Below, one piece after another: positions 17,358 through 28,307 of a stretch of 64,000 nt of DNA. The translations under genes were made by a program, and so were the position numbers. The stretch's first letter is position 1; each line of letters opens with the position of its first letter. The stretch is from G965197715 sp965247615. Lineage in GTDB: Bacteria > Chloroflexota > Dehalococcoidia > Lucifugimonadales > UBA1127. The stretch covers positions 1,736,001 to 1,800,000 of the forward strand of contig OZ252022.1 of assembly GCA_965247615.1 (NCBI GenBank). Reading direction: 5' to 3'. The notes under the pieces are model-generated. The model did no database searches. It worked only from the letters and a program-made list of their open reading frames with translations, and was not told where the DNA came from.

Positions 17358-18785
17358 TCAGACTGGCTTGTCACCCACGGGCGGATGCCGCTCCAACCAT
17401 TCAGTCGCCCTCTCGTAGGCGTGGGCGGCACGAAGCAGCGTTGCTTCCTGCAGCAGACCACCGGCCAGCTGGAAGCCCACGGGAAGGCCGTCGGTGGTGA
17501 ACCCGCACGGCACGGAGATGGCGGGAAGTCCCGTCAGATTGAAGAGTCCCGTGTATCGCGTGAGAGCGCTGCGGACGTCCGCCGAGTGCCCGCCGATCCG
17601 GACGGTGGCCTCGTCGATGCGGGGCGCCGGCACGGGCATCATGGGGAGCGCCAGCAGGTCCACCTCACGCAGAGCATGCAACACCTGCTCGCGGATGTGC
17701 CGCCGCGCCTGCTGCGCGGCGACGTAGTCGGTGGCGGGAATCAGCCTGCCAAGGGTGAGTCGCTGGTACACGTCGTCGCCGTAGTCGCCAGGGCGCAAGT
17801 CGAGGTCCGGGGCGTGCAGCGCGGCGGCTTCCGCGGAGATGATGACGGTGTTGACGGCGCTGGCGTGCTCGGCTCCGGAGATGACCACCTCCCGCACCAC
17901 CTGAGCACCAAGGCCTTCCAGTGTCCGGACAGCCTTCGCCACAGCGGCCTCAACCTCCGGATGCAGCGCCAGAATGTAGTCCCCGCCAAGGACGCCGATG
18001 CGCAGCCCGCTTATCCCGTGGGACAAACCTTGGGTATAGTCGGGGACGGGGGCATCAAGGGAACCCGGGTCATGCGGATCGTATCCGGCGATGGCGTTGA
18101 GCATCAGAGCGGAGTCTTCGGCCGTCCTAGTCATGGGGCCCACGTGGTCTAGGGACCAGGACAGGGGCATAACCCCGCGGCGGCTTACTCGGCCGTAGCT
18201 GGGCTTCAGACCGACTATGCCGCAGAGGCAGGCGGGTATGCGGACGGAGCCACCGGTGTCCGAGCCCAGCGAGGCGATGCACATGCCGGCGGCGGTGGCT
18301 GCGCCCGAGCCGCCGCTGGAGCCACCGGTAATGTGCTCGACGCCCCACGGATTGCGCGCCGGGCCATAGTGGGGGTTCACGCTGGTGACGCCAAAGGCGA
18401 ACTCGTGCATGTTGAGCTTGCCAAGGATCACGGCGCCTGCTTCGCGCAGCCTGGCTGCCACCGCACAGTCGACGTCAGGGATGCGGTCAGCCAGGATCTT
18501 TGCTCCGCCCGTCGTGCGGACGCCCCCCGTGTCGAACAGGTCCTTGAGGGCGATGGGGACGCCGTGCAGAGGTCCGCGGTAACCGTCATGGATGATGGCG
18601 TGCTCGGCCTCTTGGGCCTCCTTGAGGGCGGCATCGCCGGTTATGGTGATGTAGGCGTTCAGCGTGGGGTTCAGGGCCTCCGCACGCTCCAGTACGGCCT
18701 GCGTCAGCTCAACAGGCGAGAGGCGCCGCGCGTGGATTTCCCGCGCCGCCTCGGCCAGGGTCATGAAGGGAAGGTCAGAGACCAC
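17358..18785 (-). CDS. Amidase (amidase-signature family, GatA-like)
   Basis: A 475-residue amidase-signature enzyme. The Ser-cisSer-Lys triad is visible: Lys in PIALKDLFDTGGVRTTGG, the two serines in GGSSGGSGAATAAGM and GSDTGGSVRIPACLCG. GatA itself is about this length, but no gatB or gatC is adjacent and the C-terminal half resembles stand-alone amidases. It probably hydrolyses an aryl or aliphatic amide in the cytoplasm. GTG 18785 has AGAGGAG upstream. Stand-alone amidase is more likely than GatA. Confidence 0.88.
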   Translation of the reverse strand: MVSDLPFMTLAEAAREIHARRLSPVELTQAVLERAEALNPTLNAYITITGDAALKEAQEAEHAIIHDGYRGPLHGVPIALKDLFDTGGVRTTGGAKILADRIPDVDCAVAARLREAGAVILGKLNMHEFAFGVTSVNPHYGPARNPWGVEHITGGSSGGSGAATAAGMCIASLGSDTGGSVRIPACLCGIVGLKPSYGRVSRRGVMPLSWSLDHVGPMTRTAEDSALMLNAIAGYDPHDPGSLDAPVPDYTQGLSHGISGLRIGVLGGDYILALHPEVEAAVAKAVRTLEGLGAQVVREVVISGAEHASAVNTVIISAEAAALHAPDLDLRPGDYGDDVYQRLTLGRLIPATDYVAAQQARRHIREQVLHALREVDLLALPMMPVPAPRIDEATVRIGGHSADVRSALTRYTGLFNLTGLPAISVPCGFTTDGLPVGFQLAGGLLQEATLLRAAHAYERATEWLERHPPVGDKPV

Positions 18786-18964
18786 GGCAACTCCTCTTCA
18801 ACTCACGCACTGGGATGAGCCACCGGGCCGCCCCCGCGGGGGTCTGCAGGATACCGCTCGGTGAGCGTAGTCCGCCATCATGGGGTAACCGACGCCCCCC
18901 ACGCTGGACACGCACGCCAAGCCGCAGAGCAGAACAGGGCCGCGGGTTGACGTTGCCGTTGTCC

Positions 18965-20719
18965 CTAGTCATCCTCCAGCGTCGATGTGTCGCCAAGGGG
19001 CAGGCCGAGTTCCTGCGCCTTCAGCAGGCGGCGCATGATCTTTCCGCTGCGGGTCTTGGGCAGGGAGTCCCGGAACTCTATGGAACGCGGAGCGATGGCC
19101 TGGAGCCGCCGGCGGCCATGACCCAGGATATCGCGCCGTAGCTCCTCGCTCTGCTGGTAGCCGTCCTTCAGAGACACGAAGCCCTTGACGACCTCCATAG
19201 CCGTCGGATCAGGCACACCGATGGCTGCGGCTTCGGCAACGGCAGGATGCTCGATGAGCACGCTCTCCACCTCGAAGGGCCCCACCAAGTGACCGGCGGT
19301 GTTGATGACATCGTCGACGCGGCCCACGAACCAGAAGTAGCCGTCCTCGTCCTTCTTTGCCTGGTCGCCGGTGATGTACCAACCCTTGCGGAAGCGGGAA
19401 TTGTACAGGTCCGTATTATGCCAGTAGGTCTGGAACATGGAGGGCCAACCGGGGCGGACGGCCAGGCTGCCCTCCTCGCCTGGGGGCAGCGGGTCGTAGT
19501 TCTCGTCCAGGATGGCTGGCTCGATTCCGGGCAGGGGCTTGCCCATGGAGCCGGGGCGCACAGCCATGGAGGCGTAGTTGGCAATGAGGATGGCGCCGGT
19601 CTCCGTCTGCCACCAGTTGTCATGGATGGCCTGGCCAAAGACCTCGTTGCCCCACATGACGGCCTCTGGGTTCAGCGGCTCCCCGACGCTGTTGATGTGG
19701 CGCAGGCTGGAGAGGTCGTACCGGCCCGGGACCTCCGTTCCCGACCGCATGAGCATGCGGACGGCTGTGGGCGCCGTATACCAGACGGTGACTCGGTGCT
19801 TCTGTATCACCTCGTACCAGGCTGTCGCGCCGAAGCCGCCCTCGTAGATGATCTGTGTAACGCCGTTGGACCAGGGCGCAAACATACCGTAGGAGGTGCC
19901 GGTGACCCAGCCTGGGTCCGCAGTGCACCAGTAAATGTCGTCCTCATGGAAGTCCAGGACCCACTTGCCGGTGGCGTACTGCTGAACTATGGCCAGGTGC
20001 CGGTGGGCGGCGCCCTTGGGCTTGCCGGTGGTGCCCGACGTGTAGTGCATGATGGAGTAGTCATTCATGCTGGTCGGGGTGATTTCCAGCTCCGCCGGCG
20101 CCTTGGACATCATGGCCTCGAAGCTCAGATCGCCCTCAGCCAGGGGGTCTTGGCTGCGCTGGTTCTTGTTGACGATGATGATGTGCCGCAGGTCTGGGAG
20201 CTCGGGCAGAATGCCAGCGATGCGCTTGCGGAGCTCGGGGGCAGTGACCAGGACCGAGGCGCCGCTGTCCAAGAGGCGGTCCTTCACCGGATCGGGACCG
20301 AAGGCGGAGAACAATGGTCCAACGATGGCGCCCAGCTTCAGGGCGCCAAAGAGGGCGAAGTACAGCTCCGGCACGCGCTCCATGAACAGAAAGACGCGGT
20401 CGCCCTTCTCCACGCCGAGGCCCCTCAGGACGCTGGCAAACCTGTTCGTCTCATCCCGCAGCTGAGCGAAGGTGTATCTCTCCTCCTCGCCGTTCTTGCC
20501 CAGCCAGATCATGGCGAGCTTGCCGGCCCGGACGCCGTTGGCGTGCCGATCGATGCACTCGTGGGCCTTATTCAGGCCTCCGTCGGGAAGCCAGTCCAGC
20601 TCCCGGTACATCTCCTCCCAGCGAAAGCCCGCGCGGGCGCCGTCCACGTCCGGCAGGTTCGGCAAGACACCCATCTGATCCGGCGACGGCTTGCTGAGAA
20701 CCGGGTATTGCATCATCAT
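18965..20719 (-). CDS. acs: Acetyl-CoA synthetase (AMP-forming)
   Basis: A 584-residue ANL-superfamily ligase. The phosphate-binding loop is HYTSGTTGKPKGAAHRH; WCTADPGWVTGTSYG and YEGGFGATAWYEVIQKH are typical of acetyl-CoA synthetase rather than long-chain ligases; KTRSGKIMRRLLK holds the catalytic lysine that is acetylated in this family. It converts acetate, ATP and CoA to acetyl-CoA, AMP and PPi. Shorter than E. coli Acs (652), as in the AcsA group. ATG 20719, the first of three tandem ATGs, follows GGGAGGAATC. It is divergent from the PPi-consuming hppA, with matching promoter boxes. Confidence 0.9.
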   Translation of the reverse strand: MMMQYPVLSKPSPDQMGVLPNLPDVDGARAGFRWEEMYRELDWLPDGGLNKAHECIDRHANGVRAGKLAMIWLGKNGEEERYTFAQLRDETNRFASVLRGLGVEKGDRVFLFMERVPELYFALFGALKLGAIVGPLFSAFGPDPVKDRLLDSGASVLVTAPELRKRIAGILPELPDLRHIIIVNKNQRSQDPLAEGDLSFEAMMSKAPAELEITPTSMNDYSIMHYTSGTTGKPKGAAHRHLAIVQQYATGKWVLDFHEDDIYWCTADPGWVTGTSYGMFAPWSNGVTQIIYEGGFGATAWYEVIQKHRVTVWYTAPTAVRMLMRSGTEVPGRYDLSSLRHINSVGEPLNPEAVMWGNEVFGQAIHDNWWQTETGAILIANYASMAVRPGSMGKPLPGIEPAILDENYDPLPPGEEGSLAVRPGWPSMFQTYWHNTDLYNSRFRKGWYITGDQAKKDEDGYFWFVGRVDDVINTAGHLVGPFEVESVLIEHPAVAEAAAIGVPDPTAMEVVKGFVSLKDGYQQSEELRRDILGHGRRRLQAIAPRSIEFRDSLPKTRSGKIMRRLLKAQELGLPLGDTSTLEDD

Positions 20720-20803
20720 GATTCCTCCCAACTTGGCGCAGTGGCGATAGGCGGAGGCCGGAACGCACCCGTGCGGCGAGCTGCTGCCGCGAAGGTCACC
20801 AAC

Positions 20804-20832
20804 AATCTACGCATTGAGCATGTTGGCGTCAA
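20804..20832 (-). promoter_or_regulatory. Promoter of acs
   Basis: On the minus strand, TTGACG (20832-20827), 17 bases, TAGATT (20809-20804). Predicted start near 20797, leader about 78 bases. Both hexamers and the spacing are identical to those of the divergent hppA promoter. Confidence 0.65.
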
Positions 20833-20965
20833 CATTCACGCACCCCGGTTGGGGCTCCCACCCCGTCTGCAGTCCCGTGTGACTGGCCCCAGCGGCACAG
20901 TAGATTGAAGGCGTGGTAAGGAGGACGCAGCCAGTCCCGCAGGAAGGCAGCGGGGCCTGCCCCGG

Positions 20966-20994
20966 TTGACGGAGCGTGCACCTAGTGATAGATT
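20966..20994 (+). promoter_or_regulatory. Promoter of hppA
   Basis: TTGACG (20966-20971), 17 bases, TAGATT (20989-20994). Predicted start near 21001, leader about 40 bases to GTG 21041. It mirrors the acs promoter in the same intergenic region. Confidence 0.65.
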
Positions 20995-21040
20995 TCGCAA
21001 GGCCCACAGCCCTGCTTTTGACGTTTAGGAGGTGGTTCCC

Positions 21041-23071
<2,031 letters not shown>

Positions 23072-23119
23072 GACCTGGGAAAGGCCGGACCTCAGCGGCA
23101 TGCGGCTGTGGGCGTTGGT

Positions 23120-23644
23120 TCAGGGTCCCTTGCTTTTCACGTCCAAGCTGTAGGCCATGATCACGTAGTCCGGTCTGGGGTGGTAGTCGAACTCTGGTCT
23201 GCGTACGAACCCCATGCGCTCGTACATCCCCTTGGCGACCGACATGAACTCCGAGGTGTGCAGGCCCAGGGCGTCGACACCGCGCTCCCGGCACCGACCT
23301 ACGCATTCGTCCATGAGTGCCCGCCCGACGCCGATTCCCCGGGCGCCGGCGTCCACGGCCAGCAACCGGATGCCGGCCCAGCCCTGGGGCCAGGGGTCCC
23401 CGCTCTTCGCGCCGATGGGGTAGAAGGTAACCGCGCCCACGATCCGCCCCTGCAGCTCGGCGACGATGAGCTCCCCTCTCCCGGTACGGCTACGCACATC
23501 GGCGATATTCCGCCTGTAGCCCTCCCATTCCTTTCGCGTGTACCGGCGTGCATATTCGCCGTAGGCGCTCAGGAGGACCTGGGAGATGGTGTCGAGCTCG
23601 TCTTGGCTGGCGTCACGGATGGTGAGGGACGGGGTGTGGGACAT
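23120..23644 (-). CDS. GNAT family N-acetyltransferase
   Basis: About 174 residues of one GNAT domain: LTIRDASQDELDTISQVL at the start, IVAELQGRIVGAVTFY as strands 3-4, LLAVDAGARGIGVGRALMDE as the acetyl-CoA loop (RGIGVG), and YERMGFVRR near the end. It should acetylate a small-molecule or protein amine. ATG 23644 is four bases after the stop of the DUF1445 gene, so the two are co-translated. Confidence 0.88.
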   Translation of the reverse strand: MSHTPSLTIRDASQDELDTISQVLLSAYGEYARRYTRKEWEGYRRNIADVRSRTGRGELIVAELQGRIVGAVTFYPIGAKSGDPWPQGWAGIRLLAVDAGARGIGVGRALMDECVGRCRERGVDALGLHTSEFMSVAKGMYERMGFVRRPEFDYHPRPDYVIMAYSLDVKSKGP

Positions 23645-23648
23645 CTGG

Positions 23649-24485
23649 CTACTGCAGGGCCAGCTCTTCATCCCGGACGTCGGTGATGAACATGTGGCCG
23701 GGGGCGTGTGTGATCATGAACTCGACTCCGCTCTGGAGCGCCACCACCTGGGGCGTGATCCCGCAGGCCCAGAACACCGTCGTCTCGCCGGGCTTGACCT
23801 CCACGGGAACGCCAAAATCGGGGGCGCCAAGGTCACTGATCCCAATGTCTGCTGGGTCGCCGATGTGCACCGGCGCGCCATGGGCCTTGGGGTAGCGGCT
23901 GGTGACGCGCACAGACTTGACCGCCTGTTCCGGCAGCATGGGCCGCATGGTCACCACCATGGGGCCGGAGAACGGACCGGCGGGGGCGCACTGCAGCGCG
24001 GTGGTGTAGGCGGTAAACGCAGCGTTGCCCTCCAGTCCCCGCACGGGAAGCCCGGCGTCCAGCAACGCCTGCTCAAAGGTGAAGCTGCACCCCAGCAAGA
24101 AGGCTACGTGGTCATCGCGCCAGTAGGGGGAGATATCGGAGACCTGCTCCGCCAGCCTGCCGTGGCGGAAGACCCGGTACATGGGCAGGTCCGTGCGCAG
24201 GTCTGCACCGGGCGCCATGAGCTGGGGCTCCGGCGAGCCCGGGTCGGTCACCTCGAGCAGCGGGCATGGCTTGGGGTTCCGGACGCAGAATCGGAGGAAG
24301 TCGAAAGCCTGGGCTTCGGGCAGAATCACCAAGTTGGCCTGGGTGTAGCCTGGCGCCAGGCCAGAGGTGACCTTGGCCCACTCCCCGCGGCGGAAGGCCT
24401 GGCGCCATCGGCCAGGATCCATCTCATCAAAGGTGGAACCCATTGCTTCGGCCGCCACTTGATTCACCCGGTGCTGCACACTCAT
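23649..24485 (-). CDS. DUF1445 family protein (putative hydro-lyase / D-glutamate cyclase-like)
   Basis: About 278 residues with the hallmarks of the DUF1445 (YcsI-like) family: VTSGLAPGYTQANLVILP, FLLGCSFTFEQALLDAGLP, TTVFWACGITPQ and ITHAPGHMFITD. Related domains convert D-glutamate to 5-oxo-D-proline; bacterial members are called putative hydro-lyases and often sit near 5-oxoproline or lactam metabolism. That neighbourhood is absent here. ATG 24485 is preferred; an in-frame GTG at 24503 behind GAGG would add six residues. Paired with the GNAT gene. Confidence 0.85.
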   Translation of the reverse strand: MSVQHRVNQVAAEAMGSTFDEMDPGRWRQAFRRGEWAKVTSGLAPGYTQANLVILPEAQAFDFLRFCVRNPKPCPLLEVTDPGSPEPQLMAPGADLRTDLPMYRVFRHGRLAEQVSDISPYWRDDHVAFLLGCSFTFEQALLDAGLPVRGLEGNAAFTAYTTALQCAPAGPFSGPMVVTMRPMLPEQAVKSVRVTSRYPKAHGAPVHIGDPADIGISDLGAPDFGVPVEVKPGETTVFWACGITPQVVALQSGVEFMITHAPGHMFITDVRDEELALQ

Positions 24486-24690
24486 CTCCCCACCCGGCGA
24501 CACCTAGGCCTCGCTTCCCATAGTCCCGCTTTACAACATAGGTTGACGAAATCTCGCAGCTTATAGAAACTTAGTACTGGGAGTATTCTCGGCCCTCCGG
24601 ATCGATGGTCAGTTGTATATCATGCTAGGCTGTTCTCTGAATAGCTGTCAATCTGAGGGCAGTCGTCCGCAGTCGATGGGACGGACCTAG

Positions 24691-27123
24691 ATGCTACGCT
24701 TAGGGTGGACGTTTGCTCCATGGAGGGCTGCTACTCTGCGTACAGTTGGCCGTGAGGCGCGCAGTGCTCCACTTCCGCGAGCCCTCACCGTTTGCGCTCT
24801 AGCACTTCTATTGGGTGCGGCGGCCGCCTGCGGAAACGAGCCCCAACCCGCAGCCCCCCCTTCTCCTCCGCTCGCCGCGCCAAGGGAGGTCTCGCAGCCA
24901 ACCCAGGAAGTCCCCAGCCCCCCGGCGTCCCTGGCCGTATTCACCAGCCAGCCTGCCGCCGCCGTCAATCTACGGCCGAAGTCGCCCGAAGGCTGGAACG
25001 CTCCATTGATTCTGGCCGGCTCGCCCGATGCGCAGCACACGTCGTTCGTGGGTCTTGCGAACAGGACCTACGTGAGTTGGACCATCGCCAACGACGGCCC
25101 CCGGGACGTCGAGGAGCGCTTCTTCATTGACCTTCAGATAGACGGGGTCCCGGTGGAGCGATGGACAACCGCGGAGGGGAAACAGGGCGAAGCCCTGACC
25201 CTGACGGACTGGATCGGCTTGGCTGGCCGCGCGGGCCTGACGCCAGGTGAGCACATGCTTACACTGGTGGTGGACCCGACCGACCTCATACGAGAGACCG
25301 ACGAAGACGATAACACCTACGATCTGCCCTTTACGTGGCCGCGCCCCGTGGGCACCGGCAACGGGGCCACTGTAGCTCCCGCGCGTCTTCCCAACCTGGC
25401 GCCCTTTACTCCTGAGGGCTGGGACACCCCCATCCAACTGGAACCCCTCTCGTCTGAGCAACTCGGTATTCAGATCGCGTACCGCAACGGAGGACTGTCC
25501 AGCGCCAGCCGGTTCTTCCTGGCGCACCTGTACCTGAACGATGTCCTGGTGGCCAAGTACAGTGAGCGCGGGCTCATCGCACAACAGGGAGTCATCACAC
25601 CATCGTGGGAAGAGCTGACCCGCGTGGTGCACCTGGAGCCGGGGCGCCACAAGCTCACACTGGTCGTGGACCCCACCTACCGGGTCTTGGAGGCAAACGA
25701 GGAGGACAATACCTCCTTCCTCATGTTCGACTGGCTTCCGGGGCTGCCGGGCACTATACAGACGGCCCCGGCATCCCAGTTGGCGCCGTCCGTCGCCCTC
25801 CATGCCTTCACTCCCCCAGGCTGGGACGGCGCCCTGGTCGCCGTCAACAGCCCGGGGGAGCTGGTCACTCCCGCCGAGCTGCTCCCCACCGAGCCGCTGT
25901 ACGTGCACTGGGCCGTGAGGAACAGCGGCAACGCTGGAACACCCGAGGCCTTTGCCATAGACCTGCTGGTCGACGGCGATCGGGTGGCAAGCTGGCCCCG
26001 GTCGAGGCTGGAACCAGGCCAGATCGACTTTGTCGTCGGCTGGCGTCTGGGTGCGGCGACAGGCCTGTCCCCCGGGCCCCACGACCTGGAGCTGGTCTTG
26101 CGTCCGCTGCCCGCAGGGCCCGGCGGCGGCAGGGAACTCCTGGCGTCCCGTCAAATCGTCATTGGAGACAGGGTCCCCAAGAGCCTGCCCATTCGGAGCT
26201 ACACCCCCGAGGAGCTCTCACGTCAGCTGTCAGGCCTGGAGCGCCTGCTGTCAAGTACGGCGCACTCTCTGGACTCTGGAGAGAGTCCGGTATCTGCCCG
26301 CAACGTCCTGGAAGTCGCCGACGCCGTCTACTACGGCCTCAACCAGCGCAGCCTGTCCGATGAGCCGGTGACGATCCACCTATTGGACCAGGGCCAGTAC
26401 GCCCAGTGGGTTGCGGTCGAGTGTAAGGACACGCTGAGGCAGCTTCCGGACAACGTCCACGAGCCGTACGAGCAGAACTGCCAGCGGCTGGAGGGGTTCA
26501 GCGGGTTCACGACCAATTGGAGGGGCCAGCACCGAATCGTCGTTCGCTCGGACCGTCCTCCCGTGCAGCTCCTGGCAGCCTTGGCCCATGAGTTGGGCCA
26601 CTTCCATCAGAGTGTCTACAGCCCGGGGATCAACGCGTTCCCTCCGTTCCTGGACTTCCGGGCGCTCCAGGAGGCCCAGGCCTACGCCTATCAGATCTAC
26701 TACTTCAAAGACCTGGAGCTCATGACTGGAAGAGACCTCCTGCTCTATCCCAAGCTTGAAGGGTACGAGCAGTTCATTGAAGAGCGTATCGACATGCTGG
26801 TCCGGGACGTCGACGTAAGCGAGCATGCCCGAGGCCGCCTGCTGGTCTGGCTGGCGGTCCTGACGGACCCCGAGCTTCGGAGCATCAGAAACGTCCTCCT
26901 GACTCAGCGCGCTCTCACGGCGGAGGCAGCCCTGGAGCTCTACACCTACCTTCTGCACATCCCGCCACAGGACGTCATCCCGTATGTGAATGAGCGTATG
27001 GAGAGCCTTCGATTGCAGACTCCGGCCATCAAGGACCTGGCCACTGCCAGGCTGCTGGCGGGACTTCCGTACTGGAACGAGGGGTCGCCCTACCTGCGAG
27101 AGGTTGGTCTCCTGCTGCCGTAA
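24691..27123 (+). CDS. Large lipoprotein with three CARDB-like repeats and a C-terminal HELGH zincin-like domain
   Basis: An 810-residue exported protein. The signal segment RALTVCALALLLGAAAACG has a lipobox with Cys 47, followed by a Pro/Ser linker. Three beta-sandwich repeats begin with LRPKSPEGWNAP, LAPFTPEGWDTP and LHAFTPPGWDGA. Repeats 1 and 2 carry LTLVVDPT then an acidic EDDNT turn, as in CARDB adhesion domains; repeat 3 has LELVLRPL and no EDDNT. The C-terminal part has ALAHELGHFHQ (His 633, Glu 634, His 637), the HExxH motif of zinc metallopeptidases, with Glu 661 in LQEAQAYAY as a possible third ligand. It may be a surface peptidase. Substrate unknown and no neighbour explains it. 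Confidence 0.8.
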   Translation: MLRLGWTFAPWRAATLRTVGREARSAPLPRALTVCALALLLGAAAACGNEPQPAAPPSPPLAAPREVSQPTQEVPSPPASLAVFTSQPAAAVNLRPKSPEGWNAPLILAGSPDAQHTSFVGLANRTYVSWTIANDGPRDVEERFFIDLQIDGVPVERWTTAEGKQGEALTLTDWIGLAGRAGLTPGEHMLTLVVDPTDLIRETDEDDNTYDLPFTWPRPVGTGNGATVAPARLPNLAPFTPEGWDTPIQLEPLSSEQLGIQIAYRNGGLSSASRFFLAHLYLNDVLVAKYSERGLIAQQGVITPSWEELTRVVHLEPGRHKLTLVVDPTYRVLEANEEDNTSFLMFDWLPGLPGTIQTAPASQLAPSVALHAFTPPGWDGALVAVNSPGELVTPAELLPTEPLYVHWAVRNSGNAGTPEAFAIDLLVDGDRVASWPRSRLEPGQIDFVVGWRLGAATGLSPGPHDLELVLRPLPAGPGGGRELLASRQIVIGDRVPKSLPIRSYTPEELSRQLSGLERLLSSTAHSLDSGESPVSARNVLEVADAVYYGLNQRSLSDEPVTIHLLDQGQYAQWVAVECKDTLRQLPDNVHEPYEQNCQRLEGFSGFTTNWRGQHRIVVRSDRPPVQLLAALAHELGHFHQSVYSPGINAFPPFLDFRALQEAQAYAYQIYYFKDLELMTGRDLLLYPKLEGYEQFIEERIDMLVRDVDVSEHARGRLLVWLAVLTDPELRSIRNVLLTQRALTAEAALELYTYLLHIPPQDVIPYVNERMESLRLQTPAIKDLATARLLAGLPYWNEGSPYLREVGLLLP

Positions 27124-27262
27124 CGGAAGCGGCCCATGGCAGGTTGACCAGATGAGCGGGTGGACCCGGGGGCTCAGGTGGGGTGGGGAAAGCCGCAGGC
27201 AGGTGAACACGCGCACTACGCGGCAGCGGTTGGAGCACACAGTCTACGGGGACGAGCAGATG

Positions 27263-27436
27263 TTACCGGTCCCGATTGAGCCGCTTCCGGTGCCAGTACT
27301 CCATCCCCGCGCCAACAGCGATGAAGAGGACCCCCAGGGGCTGTCCGGTGATGATAGAGCCTACGCCCAATCCGATGACGACTCCGTTGATCAGCGCACG
27401 CCAGCGCTGCATTCCTATGCTGCGGGGATCAAACAT
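27263..27436 (-). CDS. Small membrane protein, 57 residues
   Basis: A 57-residue frame from ATG 27436, with GAGG about nine bases upstream, to TAA. It starts MFDPRSIGMQRWRALINGVV, continues with a Gly/Val/Ile-rich membrane hairpin around IIG, ITGQPLG and VLFIAVGAGM, and ends basic (YWHRKRLNRDR). This fits a one- or two-helix membrane protein with both ends in the cytoplasm. It is divergent from the hydrolase gene at 27568. Function unknown. Confidence 0.6.
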   Translation of the reverse strand: MFDPRSIGMQRWRALINGVVIGLGVGSIITGQPLGVLFIAVGAGMEYWHRKRLNRDR

Positions 27437-27567
27437 GGTTGCCTCATGCCACTGAATGCGCTTCTCACCTTACACTTTTGCCCGGCGGCTGTCGACAAGC
27501 CGGGGCCACCAGATCGGGCGGTACCCCATAGCGCGAGGCGCCAGGCACATTCGGGAGGTCATCGCCA

Positions 27568-28263
27568 GTGACGCCAGTCGAAGAGACAATACTCCTACAA
27601 AGTGACGGCCTTACACTGCCTGCCAGTTTCCAGACCCCGGGACCGGGCTCCCCGGCGGTGGTGATGTCCCATGGCCTGGAGAGCACCAAGGACGGCGATG
27701 GATGGCCGGAGCTGGCCAGGATGCTGCGTGCGCATGGAATCGCGTCCCTGCGCCTCACCCACCGTGGCTGCCAGTGGGGGCCCGAGCCCCGCGCGGAGGG
27801 CCGCATCGAGGACACGACCCTCTCCGGGCGCATCGCGGACCTGGGCGCCGCGCTCGACCACCTTGCGGGCACAGACGTCGACCAGGACCGGATAGCCGGG
27901 GTGGGCAACAGCTTCGGCGGCATGGTGCTCCTGGGGGCCCAGGACCCTCGCATCAAGGTCATGGTGCTGCAGGCCAGCCCCTTCCGCCTGCCCGGCAGCA
28001 ACAGTCGTATGCCCGCCCTGGGCCCCGATGCCGCGCAGTACGACCTGCTGGCGTCCATCGCCGCGTACCGGAGGCCAACGCTCATCATCCACGGAGAGGC
28101 AGACCAGACGGTGCCCGTGGAACACGCCCATCGTCTGTACGAGGCCGTCGGTGAACCGAGGCGGCTGGAGTTGATTGCAGACGCGGACCACGTCTTCAGC
28201 GGGTCCGGCCAGCGAGAGCGGGTGCTGGCGCTGACACTGGATTGGATGCAGACACACCTGTAG
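27568..28263 (+). CDS. Alpha/beta hydrolase, dienelactone hydrolase/acyl-peptidase-like
   Basis: A 231-residue hydrolase. PAVVMSHGLESTKDG holds the oxyanion HG; GVGNSFGGMVLLGAQ is the nucleophile elbow with Ser in GNSFGG; LIIHGEADQTVPVEHA supplies the acid and ADHVFSGSG the His. The elbow GNSFGG and short length match prolyl-oligopeptidase-like small serine hydrolases. GTG 27568 follows GGGAGG at good spacing. Cytoplasmic; substrate unknown. Confidence 0.85.
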   Translation: MTPVEETILLQSDGLTLPASFQTPGPGSPAVVMSHGLESTKDGDGWPELARMLRAHGIASLRLTHRGCQWGPEPRAEGRIEDTTLSGRIADLGAALDHLAGTDVDQDRIAGVGNSFGGMVLLGAQDPRIKVMVLQASPFRLPGSNSRMPALGPDAAQYDLLASIAAYRRPTLIIHGEADQTVPVEHAHRLYEAVGEPRRLELIADADHVFSGSGQRERVLALTLDWMQTHL

Positions 28264-28307
28264 AGAACGTGCGGCGTCCCAATAGGTCCGCCGAACGGAC
28301 GGGGTTT

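Noticed and set aside
17358..18785. The amidase as GatA of a tRNA-dependent amidotransferase
   Set aside because: No gatB or gatC nearby and the C-terminal half looks like stand-alone amidases; it cannot be fully excluded.
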